Virus record (IMG/VR): IMGVR_UViG_3300031237_000041
Location: 1 to 21,099 of that record
DNA length: 21,099 nt
Strand: one strand, 5' to 3'
DNA from: a virus
Positions within the stretch are counted from its first letter, which is position 1, and every line of letters begins with the position of its first letter. Made by a program: the position numbers and the translations under genes. The notes below the pieces were generated by a model, which saw nothing but the letters and a program-made list of their open reading frames with translations, had not been told where the DNA came from and made no database searches. Below, piece by piece: positions 1 to 5,928 of this stretch.

Positions 1-12
1 GCCTAGCTTTGC

Positions 13-144
13 TCACGCCATCACCGAGACCGCCTGATGGACCCGATCCATGTCGTGCGCTTGGCTCAGCCGGGCTGGACGGGCGGCATGAAGACCCTCA
101 CTGATCATGCATCGCAGCATGACGTCCGACGCGCCGTATCGCAC
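13..144 (-). CDS. Possible 43-residue small protein, unknown function
   Basis: A short reading frame opens with GTG at 144 and stops with TGA at 15-13. The start is chosen because a strong Shine-Dalgarno (GGAGAGG, plus-strand positions 151-157) lies 6 nt upstream. The frame lies in the same phase as the WYL gene, whose stop is at 180-178, so the two would be a bicistron with about 33 bases between them. The product begins MRYGASDVMLR and ends QAVSVMA. It is mildly amphipathic, with several Arg, Met and His residues, no membrane segment and no motif I can name. It could be a real small phage protein, the tail of a longer ancestral WYL protein separated by a stop codon, or chance. Confidence 0.4.
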   Translation of the reverse strand: MRYGASDVMLRCMISEGLHAARPARLSQAHDMDRVHQAVSVMA

Positions 145-177
145 CCGGAACCTCTCCAGGCTCGGCGCAGCGATACC

Positions 178-807
178 TCAGTCGGCCGCCGCCCGCACCA
201 TCCGGCCGCGCCCGGCCTTCATGTCGTTGGTGACGCGCTCGGCCATCCAGTGCAGTGCATCGTCCGCGTCGCCGAGTACCTCGCCGGTTTCCTCGTCGAT
301 CATTTCCTCGACGCGATCGAGGCGGAAGATGCGCGGGGCGCGCCGCAGGTGGCAGTAGCCGAGAAAATACCCATGCGGCTCGAATGTGCCGTCCTGGCCG
401 ATCTCGCCGGTCACTGTGTCGATGGTGATGCGCCGCTCCTCGGCGCGGGGTGCATCAAAGGGGCGGTACCGCATGCTCACCTCGATGCCGAGACCCTTCG
501 CGGCTGGCAGAAATTCATCGTCGGCGTCCTCGGCAACCCCGCGCCGGACGTCTTCCAGGATGCGGTCAACATCCACCCTGATCGTATGGACATTTCTCCT
601 CGCCCGTCGCGGCGGGGGCGCTTCCTCCTGGGCATCATCGGCCGGCGCCGCGGTGCGCTGAAGCGCTCCGGCAGCTTTGGCTTTGGCGTTGGTTGCGGCC
701 TTGATCAGCACCATCGCGACAAAGCCGAGGCCGATGCCCCAAATCGCATCGACCCAGACGCCAACACCAACGGCGACCAGCAGCAGCAGCCCAGCGAAGG
801 CCTCCAT
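178..807 (-). CDS. Membrane-anchored WYL-domain protein
   Basis: The 209-residue protein starts at ATG 807-805, supported by GGGAGG about 6 nt upstream; an upstream ATG at 894 lacks this. Residues 4-36 are strongly hydrophobic (LLLLVAVGVGVWV, then WGIGLGFVAMVLI around Asp20), giving one long or two short membrane segments. Residues 40-72 are a charged, Ala/Pro/Arg-rich linker. Residues about 105-170 resemble a WYL domain: the segment GYFLGYCHLRRAPRIFRLDR matches the conserved tyrosine-rich strand followed by the R..R.FRLDR signature. WYL domains are known as ligand- or nucleic-acid-sensing modules, usually attached to a helix-turn-helix. No HTH is visible here, so direct promoter control is uncertain. 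It is transcribed away from the regulator at 930, the classic layout of a phage control region, but a repressor role is only inference. Confidence 0.75.
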   Translation of the reverse strand: MEAFAGLLLLVAVGVGVWVDAIWGIGLGFVAMVLIKAATNAKAKAAGALQRTAAPADDAQEEAPPPRRARRNVHTIRVDVDRILEDVRRGVAEDADDEFLPAAKGLGIEVSMRYRPFDAPRAEERRITIDTVTGEIGQDGTFEPHGYFLGYCHLRRAPRIFRLDRVEEMIDEETGEVLGDADDALHWMAERVTNDMKAGRGRMVRAAAD

Positions 808-929
808 GGCCGCCTCCCCATCAATTTGGCGGCACGCTGCCCTAACGTGATGGACCCCGCAACAAAAGGCTGCGCCGCCGGCGCGCACCACCAAGCCAAA
901 CCCCGTCCCCCAGCCAAGGCCGCCGCCTG
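808..929. promoter_or_regulatory. Divergent intergenic control region
   Basis: This 122-base gap separates the leftward WYL gene from the rightward regulator gene, so promoters for both directions should lie here. A short perfect dyad GCGCC-GCC-GGCGC sits at 872-884, but in such GC-rich DNA that is weak evidence for an operator. I could not find a convincing sigma-70 -35/-10 pair on either strand. A good ribosome-binding site for the WYL gene lies at its left edge. Confidence 0.4.
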
Positions 930-1403
930 ATGCGCCCCACCCAGCCCCGCGACATCCGCGCGATCAAAACCGCGACCTCGGCCCTGATCGAGGAGTGCGG
1001 CGGCGTCGAGGCCGCCGCGACCATCACGCGTGTCGGCAAGAGCCAACTCTCCGACTACGCCAACCCCCATAAGCCGGACGTCGTGATCCCCGCCGATGTG
1101 GCGGCGGACCTGGAAGCAACGACGCATGCGCCGCTGATCACCGCGGTCCTGGCGCGCCTCACGCATCACCAGATCATGCCGCTGCCCGAGGCGGTGCGCG
1201 GCGACGAACTCCGCGCCTGCGCCGAGGCCCTGCGCGTCGCCGCCGAGGCCGGCGTGACCTTGTTCGATGCCGCCGCCGATGGGCTGCTCGACGACGCCGA
1301 GCACGGCGTGCTGGACGCGAACCTCGGCGCCCTGGTTGCCGCCACGCTGCGGGCCCGCGCGCTGCTGGCCGGCCGCCCGCTGCCGCTGGGGCAGGGGGCA
1401 TGA
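930..1403 (+). CDS. Putative DNA-binding phage regulator (Cro/CII-like)
   Basis: This 157-residue protein has an N-terminal helix-turn-helix-like segment at about residues 10-45: AIKTATSALIEECGG, then VEAAATITRVGKSQLSDYAN. The layout resembles small phage regulators that bind DNA through one N-terminal HTH. Residues 50-85 contain a DVAADLE...PLITAVLARL stretch often seen after the HTH in phage CII-like proteins. The rest is Ala/Leu-rich and helical. The ATG at 930 has only a weak ribosome-binding site. The gene is the first of the rightward operon and its stop overlaps the start of the GcrA-like gene (ATGA), so the two regulators are probably translated together. Divergence from the WYL gene suggests a role in early control. 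The exact family is uncertain. Confidence 0.6.
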   Translation: MRPTQPRDIRAIKTATSALIEECGGVEAAATITRVGKSQLSDYANPHKPDVVIPADVAADLEATTHAPLITAVLARLTHHQIMPLPEAVRGDELRACAEALRVAAEAGVTLFDAAADGLLDDAEHGVLDANLGALVAATLRARALLAGRPLPLGQGA

Positions 1404-1786
1404 GCTGGTCCGCCGACACCGATGCGGTGCTGCGCGCCGAATGGGCCGCCGGCACCACGACGTTGCAGATCGCGATCCTGCTGGGCGTCACCAAAAACGC
1501 GGTCGTGGGCCGGGTCAATCGGCTGCGGCTGACGCCGCGCGAAAACCCCGTCCACCGCGCCGATCCTCTGCGCACCAGGCTGCCCCGTCCACCCGCCGCC
1601 ACGACCCCTCCCGTGCCTGCCCCGCGCGCGGCCACCACCGGCTGCTGCCGCTATCCGTTGTGGCCGCATCGCGCCCGGCCGCCGCAGCCTGCGCTGTTCT
1701 GCGACGCGCCGTCGCTGCCGGGCCGTTCCTGGTGCGCCAGGCATTTCGACGTGGTGCATCTCCGCCCCACCGCGGGGGCCGCTTGA
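1400..1786 (+). CDS. GcrA-family transcriptional regulator
   Basis: The 128-residue protein has both ends of a GcrA protein. Residues 3-44 (WSADTDAVLRAEWAAG, then QIAILLGVTKNAVVGRVNRL) match the N-terminal DNA-binding domain. Residues 82-118 (CRYPLW, FCDAP, WCARHF) match the C-terminal cysteine-containing domain that contacts RNA polymerase sigma-70. Between them is a Pro/Ala-rich linker at about 60-78. Caulobacter GcrA is about 170 residues, so this copy is short mainly in the linker. GcrA stimulates sigma-70 promoters, many carrying CcrM-methylated GANTC sites. Here it is probably a phage copy that redirects host transcription or couples phage expression to the cell cycle. The start overlaps the previous stop by ATGA. 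Confidence 0.85.
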   Translation: MSWSADTDAVLRAEWAAGTTTLQIAILLGVTKNAVVGRVNRLRLTPRENPVHRADPLRTRLPRPPAATTPPVPAPRAATTGCCRYPLWPHRARPPQPALFCDAPSLPGRSWCARHFDVVHLRPTAGAA

Positions 1787-1999
1787 ATGTCTCCCCTCCC
1801 CCCTTCCGCGACGCTCTCGGGTGGCCCTGACGGCCTGGGCGTCGCGGCCAGCCGTGTCGCGTCGGATGCGCGGTGCCGTGACACAGTCAGTCCTCCCCAA
1901 ACTGGCCCCGCCACGCCCGATGGCGGGGCCGATCTTTGGCCCCTGCGACCCTTGGCCACGCTGATCGCCCCGATTCTCGCCCGGGCCACCCGATCATGA
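1787..1999 (+). CDS. Hypothetical 70-residue protein
   Basis: The ATG at 1787 directly abuts the TGA of the GcrA-like gene, and the TGA at 1997-1999 overlaps the next start (ATGA). Coupling on both sides is the main support. The product is Pro/Ala/Gly-rich (MSPLPPSATLSGGPDG onward) with no recognisable domain, membrane segment or cysteine motif. The base composition fits the neighbours. It could equally be a non-coding spacer that happens to stay open in GC-rich DNA. Confidence 0.35.
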   Translation: MSPLPPSATLSGGPDGLGVAASRVASDARCRDTVSPPQTGPATPDGGADLWPLRPLATLIAPILARATRS

Positions 2000-2223
2000 T
2001 AACGCCGCTGCCGGTCGCCGATCCCGGTTTGACCAGCGCCCTATTGAGCGCCTGTCACGGTCATTCCCTGCTGCACGCCCAGGCCGCCCTCGAATCGGCC
2101 ATGGCGTATATAGCCGCGGCGCATCTCAGCCCTATGCAGCGGGTGGAGCTGCTCGTCCCAGCCGGCCTACGCGCCGTGCGCCGGGCCGAGCTGATCGTGG
2201 CCCGGCCCCAGGGCTATGCGTGA
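1996..2223 (+). CDS. Hypothetical 75-residue helical protein
   Basis: The ATG at 1996 overlaps the upstream stop, and the TGA at 2221-2223 overlaps the next ATG at 2223. The product is Ala/Leu-rich and predicted helical, with segments HAQAALESAMAYIAAAHLS and RVELLVPAGLRAVRRAELIV. It has no signal peptide or metal-binding motif. I do not recognise the family. Its position between the GcrA-like regulator and the replication ATPase suggests a small early accessory protein. Confidence 0.5.
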   Translation: MITPLPVADPGLTSALLSACHGHSLLHAQAALESAMAYIAAAHLSPMQRVELLVPAGLRAVRRAELIVARPQGYA

Positions 2224-2879
2224 TGGACCTGGCTCGGATTTGGGCCGAGGCCTGGCGCCACCGCGCGCGCCTGCCCGACCCGCTGCCCGCGCCCTTCGCC
2301 GGCGCCGGGGCCCTCGCCGCATCGCTGCTCGGCGCCTTGCCGGTGCGTGACAGCATCGGCGAAGACGGCGATGCCGCATGGGAGCCGATCCCGATCGCCG
2401 AGGCGCGTCCGCGTGACTGGCGCGTGATCGTCGCGGTGCGCGGCGGATCATCCTGGACGGGCCCCGGACCCGGCGCCCTGGCCCGGATGGAGCTGGTCGA
2501 ACGGGCCCGCTATGTGCTGGCCTTCGGATTCATCGATCCGGTGGTGTTCGGCCCGCTGGTCGATCTCGTGGCGGTGCATCCCAAGCGCCCCGCACGTCTG
2601 CCCTGTCTGACCGGCCATGCCGATGCGCTGGGCGATCCGGGCTCGGCGCTGTCGCTGCACGGTCCTGTTCGCATCGCTCGCGACCTGGCCGAATGGGTCC
2701 GCCTGTTGCCGACCGCGGCGATCGCGCTGCCCCTCGGATCGCCCGAGGCCCAGGCCGCCTATCTACGCCGCTGCCACGACGGCGTGATCGGCACTGATCT
2801 CGCGCATGGCGAGGCGCTCGCGCAGCAGCTGCGCCGCCCGGTGCCGGCCGCGCCGCCGGTGTTCGTGGCGGCGGCATGA
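2223..2879 (+). CDS. Hypothetical early phage protein, 218 residues
   Basis: The ATG at 2223 overlaps the preceding stop as TGATG; a GTG one codon upstream is also possible. The protein is Ala/Pro/Leu-rich. It has a central hydrophobic segment, YVLAFGFIDPVVFGPLVDLVAV, that looks like buried beta-strand and helix rather than a transmembrane helix. A helical C-terminal half follows (EWVRLLPTAAIALPLG, EAQAAYLRRCHDGVIG, HGEALAQQLRR). I found no catalytic motif and do not recognise the family. It lies in the coupled operon immediately before the methyltransferase fragment and the replication ATPase, so an early role in DNA metabolism or host takeover is plausible but unproven. Confidence 0.6.
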   Translation: MDLARIWAEAWRHRARLPDPLPAPFAGAGALAASLLGALPVRDSIGEDGDAAWEPIPIAEARPRDWRVIVAVRGGSSWTGPGPGALARMELVERARYVLAFGFIDPVVFGPLVDLVAVHPKRPARLPCLTGHADALGDPGSALSLHGPVRIARDLAEWVRLLPTAAIALPLGSPEAQAAYLRRCHDGVIGTDLAHGEALAQQLRRPVPAAPPVFVAAA

Positions 2880-2880
2880 G

Positions 2881-3111
2881 ATGACAGAGGCCGATCATGT
2901 GGAGATGCTCGAGCTCGCCGTGCGCCTCGCCGGCATGGTGGTGATCAGCGGCTATCCGCATCCGCTCTACGACGACGCCCTGCGCGGCTGGCGCAGACTG
3001 GAGCGGCTCGCCTATGCCGATGGCGGGCGCGAGCGCTGCGAAGTGCTGTGGATCAGTCCCGCTGCGATGGCGCGTTCTGCCGGGATGCTGGCACTCGGAA
3101 GCGCCGCATGA
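2881..3111 (+). CDS. C-terminal fragment of a D12-class DNA adenine methyltransferase
   Basis: The 76-residue product (ATG at 2881, one base after the previous stop) matches only the end of Dam/D12-class adenine-N6 methyltransferases. The segment GMVVISGYPHPLYDDALRGW is the family's late SGY..LYD block, and CEVLWISP is the terminal EVLW strand. The catalytic DPPY motif and the SAM-binding FxGxG motif are absent, and no remnant of them is visible in the preceding gene. Complete enzymes are usually about 250-300 residues, so catalysis is not expected. The frame is intact and both junctions are tightly packed (ATGA overlap with the next gene), so the piece may be retained as a small expressed protein rather than left as debris. 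Confidence 0.75.
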   Translation: MTEADHVEMLELAVRLAGMVVISGYPHPLYDDALRGWRRLERLAYADGGRERCEVLWISPAAMARSAGMLALGSAA

Positions 3112-4850
3112 GCGAACGCGTCATCCCCCTGAACGATGCCAAGCGCGATGCCAAGCGCGCCGCCAGGGCCTCCCGCGACCGCCAGGACCGGAACCAGGAT
3201 CCCGCCCGCTTCGATAACCCGCCGGTCGCCCCGATCGGCACCGCCGACGGCAAATACTGGGTGTTCCAGGCCAATGGTGAGCTGCGCGGCCTACCCGCCA
3301 AGGACCTCGGCTCCTCGCCCACCCTGCTCGCCCTGTTCGATGCCGACGTCGCCTGGCTGTCCAGCCGCTTTCCCGCGTTCGACCGCGAGGGCAACCCGAC
3401 CGGCTGGTTTTCGACCAAGCACGTCAATGCCTGGCTGGTGTCCGAGTGCGCCCGTCACGGCCTGTTCGATCCCGATGTGCCGCAGCGCGGCGTCGGCGTC
3501 TGGCGCGCCGGCTCCGCCATGGTGCTGCACACCGGCCGTCAGGTGCGCCATGTCGCCGCCGATGGGCAGGTGACCGAACGCAATGCCGGATTCGCCGCCT
3601 GGGGCGCGCTCTGGCCCCGTCGCGCCGCGGTGCCGCCGCCCGGCGATCCCGCGCCCCTGGAACACGCCCATTGGCTCCTCGGCCTGCTGCAGCGCTGGAC
3701 GTGGGAGCGTAGCGGCGAGGCCGGCGTCTTCCTCGGCCTATGGGCCGCGGGGTTGCTCGGCGCGGCGATCCGCTGGCGCCCGCATGCGCTGGTGGTCGGC
3801 GGCGCCGGCACCGGCAAGTCGTCGTTGATGGAGATCTACGCCCTGGCCAGCCCGCTCGCCTTCGCGAGCAACGACTTCACCGAGCCTGGCCTGCGCCAAT
3901 CCCTGTCAGGCCGCGCCGCGCCGCTGGTGCTGGACGAGGCCGAGGGCGACATGGACGGCCAGTTCAAGATGCAAAAGGTGATCGAGCTATTGCGCCGCGT
4001 CAGCGGCGGAGAGGGCGCGCGCACCGTCAAGGGGTCGCCTGGCGGCGCGGCGCAGGTCTTCAGCGTCACCAGCGCTGCCGTGCTGGGCGCCATCCTGCCG
4101 CCGCCGCTGCTGCCGCAGGACGCCAGCCGCATCACACGCCTGGACCTCTGGCCCCGCGCCGAGGATAGCGACGCCCTGGGCCTGCCCGACGAGGCGGAGC
4201 GCGATCTGCTCGCCACCCGCGCCCCTGGGCTATGGGGTCGTGCCCTGGCCGGCCTGCCGCGGTTCCATGACAATTTCGTCGCCATCCGCACCGCCATCCT
4301 CGCCCATGGCTGCGCCCCACGTCTGGCCGACCAGATCGGCACCATCCTCGCCGCCCGCGACATGATGTTGTCAGACCGGCCATCCGACCCGCGGGCCGCC
4401 ATCGACAGCATACCCTGGCTGATCGTGACGGCCGCCGAGGCTGCCGCCGACGACGGCCCGCATGCTGCGCTGGCGCATCTGCTCGCGAGCCCATCCGAGA
4501 TCACCCACGGCGGCGAGAAACCTTCGATCGGCCGCCTCGTCCACCAGGCGCTGCACGACCAGGTGCCGATCGAGGCGCGTCGGCAGCTCGGCGAGCACGG
4601 CCTACGTGTCGCACCCATGTTGGCCGGCGTGCCCGGCAGCACGGTGCTCTACGTCGCCAATGCCCATCCGCGCCTCACTCGGATTTTCGAGGGCACGCAA
4701 TGGAACAGCGGCCGCTGGCGCGACGACCTGCGCCGTCTGCCCGGCGCCATGAACCCGCCCAACCCAGAGCGAATCGGGCATAGCAAGGTGCGCTGCACGG
4801 CCATTCCAGCCGCTCTGCTGCCACCGCTGCGGCCCGAGAGGGAGGACTGA
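3108..4850 (+). CDS. Phage P-loop ATPase, probable replicative primase/helicase-like protein
   Basis: The protein has 580 residues, with ATG at 3108 overlapping the previous stop (ATGA). Residues about 40-170 form an N-terminal domain (GKYWVFQANGELRGL, then FPAFD..GNPTGWFS, GLFDPDVPQRGVGVWR) that recurs before ATPase modules in phage and plasmid primase/helicase-like proteins. Residues 231-238 are a Walker A (GGAGTGKS) and 273-277 a Walker B (LVLDE). A sensor-like strand VFSVTSAAV at 318-326 and an Arg-rich DASRITRLDLW segment at 338-348 could supply the arginine finger. The C-terminal half is helical. The overall look is of an SF3/DUF927-like replication ATPase. No Toprim or archaeo-eukaryotic primase motif is evident. 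It sits directly before the repeat array at 4862-5067, which could be its origin. Confidence 0.65.
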   Translation: MSERVIPLNDAKRDAKRAARASRDRQDRNQDPARFDNPPVAPIGTADGKYWVFQANGELRGLPAKDLGSSPTLLALFDADVAWLSSRFPAFDREGNPTGWFSTKHVNAWLVSECARHGLFDPDVPQRGVGVWRAGSAMVLHTGRQVRHVAADGQVTERNAGFAAWGALWPRRAAVPPPGDPAPLEHAHWLLGLLQRWTWERSGEAGVFLGLWAAGLLGAAIRWRPHALVVGGAGTGKSSLMEIYALASPLAFASNDFTEPGLRQSLSGRAAPLVLDEAEGDMDGQFKMQKVIELLRRVSGGEGARTVKGSPGGAAQVFSVTSAAVLGAILPPPLLPQDASRITRLDLWPRAEDSDALGLPDEAERDLLATRAPGLWGRALAGLPRFHDNFVAIRTAILAHGCAPRLADQIGTILAARDMMLSDRPSDPRAAIDSIPWLIVTAAEAAADDGPHAALAHLLASPSEITHGGEKPSIGRLVHQALHDQVPIEARRQLGEHGLRVAPMLAGVPGSTVLYVANAHPRLTRIFEGTQWNSGRWRDDLRRLPGAMNPPNPERIGHSKVRCTAIPAALLPPLRPERED

Positions 4851-4861
4851 CCGCCTGGCTG

Positions 4862-5067
4862 ACCGTCCCGACCGTCCCGCCCACCGTCCCGCGCAAGTCG
4901 TTGAAAACGCTGCTTTGGGACGGTTGGGACGGTTGGGACGATCAATCTCCTTCATGTGTGTGCGTGCGCCCGCGTGAGGGAAATCTGGTGTCCCAACCGT
5001 CCCAACCGTCCCATTCCTTTATTATCAATAGGTTAAGCGGGACGGTAGGCGGGACGGTTGGGACGGT
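4862..5067. repeat. Iteron-like array of ACCGTCCC/GGGACGGT octamers, candidate replication origin
   Basis: Ten exact copies of one octamer occur in about 206 bases. They fall in four blocks of alternating orientation: ACCGTCCC at 4862, 4871 and 4883; GGGACGGT at 4917 and 4926 (a one-mismatch copy follows at 4935); ACCGTCCC at 4996 and 5005; GGGACGGT at 5039, 5051 and 5060. Most neighbours are spaced 9 bases, some 12. The blocks form large inverted repeats: 4916-4939 pairs perfectly with 4990-5013 (24 bp), and 4996-5012 pairs with 5051-5067 (17 bp). The array lies between the replication ATPase and the NusG-like gene, with an AT-rich patch inside it. Repeated sites plus an AT-rich element are typical of origins. 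An operator array or an RNA element for the NusG-like protein are alternatives. Confidence 0.7.
5014..5036. other. AT-rich patch inside the repeat array (possible unwinding element or promoter)
   Basis: The segment from TTCCTTTATTATC to AATAGGTTAA is strongly AT-rich in otherwise very GC-rich DNA and lies in the loop between two inverted repeat blocks. It could be a DNA-unwinding element of an origin. TATTAT could also serve as a -10 element for the downstream gene, but no matching -35 at proper spacing is clear. Confidence 0.4.
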
Positions 5068-5096
5068 CCGAACACAACGCAAAAAGGAAGCTTGCA

Positions 5097-5762
5097 ATGG
5101 GAGCCTGCCGCATGCCAGATCACGCCGTTGAACCGGCTCCGGGCGCTCTGTCGCCCTGGAGTGCGGCAGCCATTCAGCCCCCCGCCCGCTGGTACTGCGT
5201 TGAAAGCCTACCTGGCGCTGAACGCACAGCCCGCGACCGTCTTCAAGCACAGGACTTCACGGCTTACCTGCCGCTCTATGGCGTCAAGGTCCGCCACCAG
5301 TGCCGCCGGGCCGAGGCACGCATCGTCGTGCGTCCGCTCTTCCCCGGCTACCTGTTCGTCGCGTTCGACCGAGAGCGCGACCAATGGCGCCCCATCGCCA
5401 GTACTCGCGGCGTCAAGCGCTTGTTCGGCACGACGCCGGAGTTGCCGACCCCGCTGCCCGATGCCGCGATGGCGCTGATGTTGCGCACCGCCTCGCTGCA
5501 GTCCGTCGTGCCCCAGGCAACGCTCGAGGCGCTCGAGGCGGGCAAGATCACACCGGCCCAGGCTGCCGCCGCCCTGGACGTGCCCTCGCGGTCGCCGCAG
5601 CCACCCCTGACCCCGGGCACGACCATCCGCATCATCACGGGCCCGCTGGCCGGCAGCAGCGCGACGGTGAAATGGTCCGACAGCCGACGCGTCGCCGTGC
5701 TGTTCGGCCTCCTCGGCCAGCGCAGCCTCTCCATGCCGCGAGCCGCCGTCGAGCCATGCTGA
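5097..5762 (+). CDS. NusG/RfaH-like transcription antitermination protein
   Basis: The protein has 221 residues. The ATG at 5097 is preferred because AAGGAAG lies at 5084-5090, about 8 bases upstream; an in-frame TTG at 5058 lies inside the repeats. Residues about 31-115 form a NusG N-terminal domain: RWYCVESLPGAERTARDRL, then RPLFPGYLFVAF, the family's hallmark strand, then STRGVKRLFG. Residues about 172-200 form a KOW-like domain (PGTTIRIITGPLAGSSATVKW). NusG-family proteins bind the RNA polymerase clamp; specialised paralogues such as RfaH stop termination in chosen operons. The gene lies directly before the packaging and late genes, like Q-type antiterminators in lambdoid phages, so control of late transcription is the likely role (inference). 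The N-terminal 30 residues are a Pro/Ala-rich extension. Confidence 0.85.
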   Translation: MGACRMPDHAVEPAPGALSPWSAAAIQPPARWYCVESLPGAERTARDRLQAQDFTAYLPLYGVKVRHQCRRAEARIVVRPLFPGYLFVAFDRERDQWRPIASTRGVKRLFGTTPELPTPLPDAAMALMLRTASLQSVVPQATLEALEAGKITPAQAAAALDVPSRSPQPPLTPGTTIRIITGPLAGSSATVKWSDSRRVAVLFGLLGQRSLSMPRAAVEPC

Positions 5763-5788
5763 CCGGCGCCGCCTGGGTATCGGGGGAA

Positions 5789-5809
5789 GGGCTGGCGACC
5801 CGGCGGGTC
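5789..5809. other. Candidate lambda-like cosN packaging site
   Basis: The sequence GGGCTGGCGACCCGGCGGGT at 5789-5808 closely parallels the lambda cohesive-end nicking site (GGGCGGCGACCT followed by CGCGGGT). It holds a perfect dyad GACCC-GGC-GGGTC at 5797-5809, as expected for a site nicked symmetrically on both strands. It lies about 120 bases upstream of the small terminase gene, the lambda arrangement, and the large terminase is of the lambda GpA family. The nick positions cannot be read from sequence alone. Confidence 0.45.
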
Positions 5810-5866
5810 CTTCTGGCACCTGCCCTCACACGGGAAGCTTGCGCGTCTGGGGTCGGTGGTGAACGG

Positions 5867-5913
5867 GTTGCGGAAGGGTGCAACTGGATGCACCCGTTGC
5901 GTCGCTCTGCAAC
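5867..5913. promoter_or_regulatory. Two GTTGC-N8-GCAAC dyads upstream of the small terminase (cosB-like or operator)
   Basis: Two dyads of identical layout occur: GTTGC at 5867-5871 with GCAAC at 5880-5884, and GTTGC at 5896-5900 with GCAAC at 5909-5913. Their centres are 29 bases apart. A further hairpin-capable pair, GGGTGCA at 5876-5882 and TGCACCC at 5889-5895, lies across them. They sit between the cosN candidate and the terminase start at 5929, where lambda has its small-terminase binding sites. The small terminase here has an HTH domain, so binding as a dimer is plausible. An operator for another regulator is the alternative. Confidence 0.45.
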
Positions 5914-5928
5914 GCAGGCAGGTTGACC

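Noticed and set aside
37-930. 297-codon plus-strand open frame at the left edge
   Set aside because: It is the antisense of the WYL gene, which has a good ribosome-binding site and domain match. The plus-strand translation shows no motif.
4862-5067. CRISPR array
   Set aside because: The repeats are 8 bases, in both orientations and 9-12 bases apart, with no unique spacers of CRISPR size and no cas genes.
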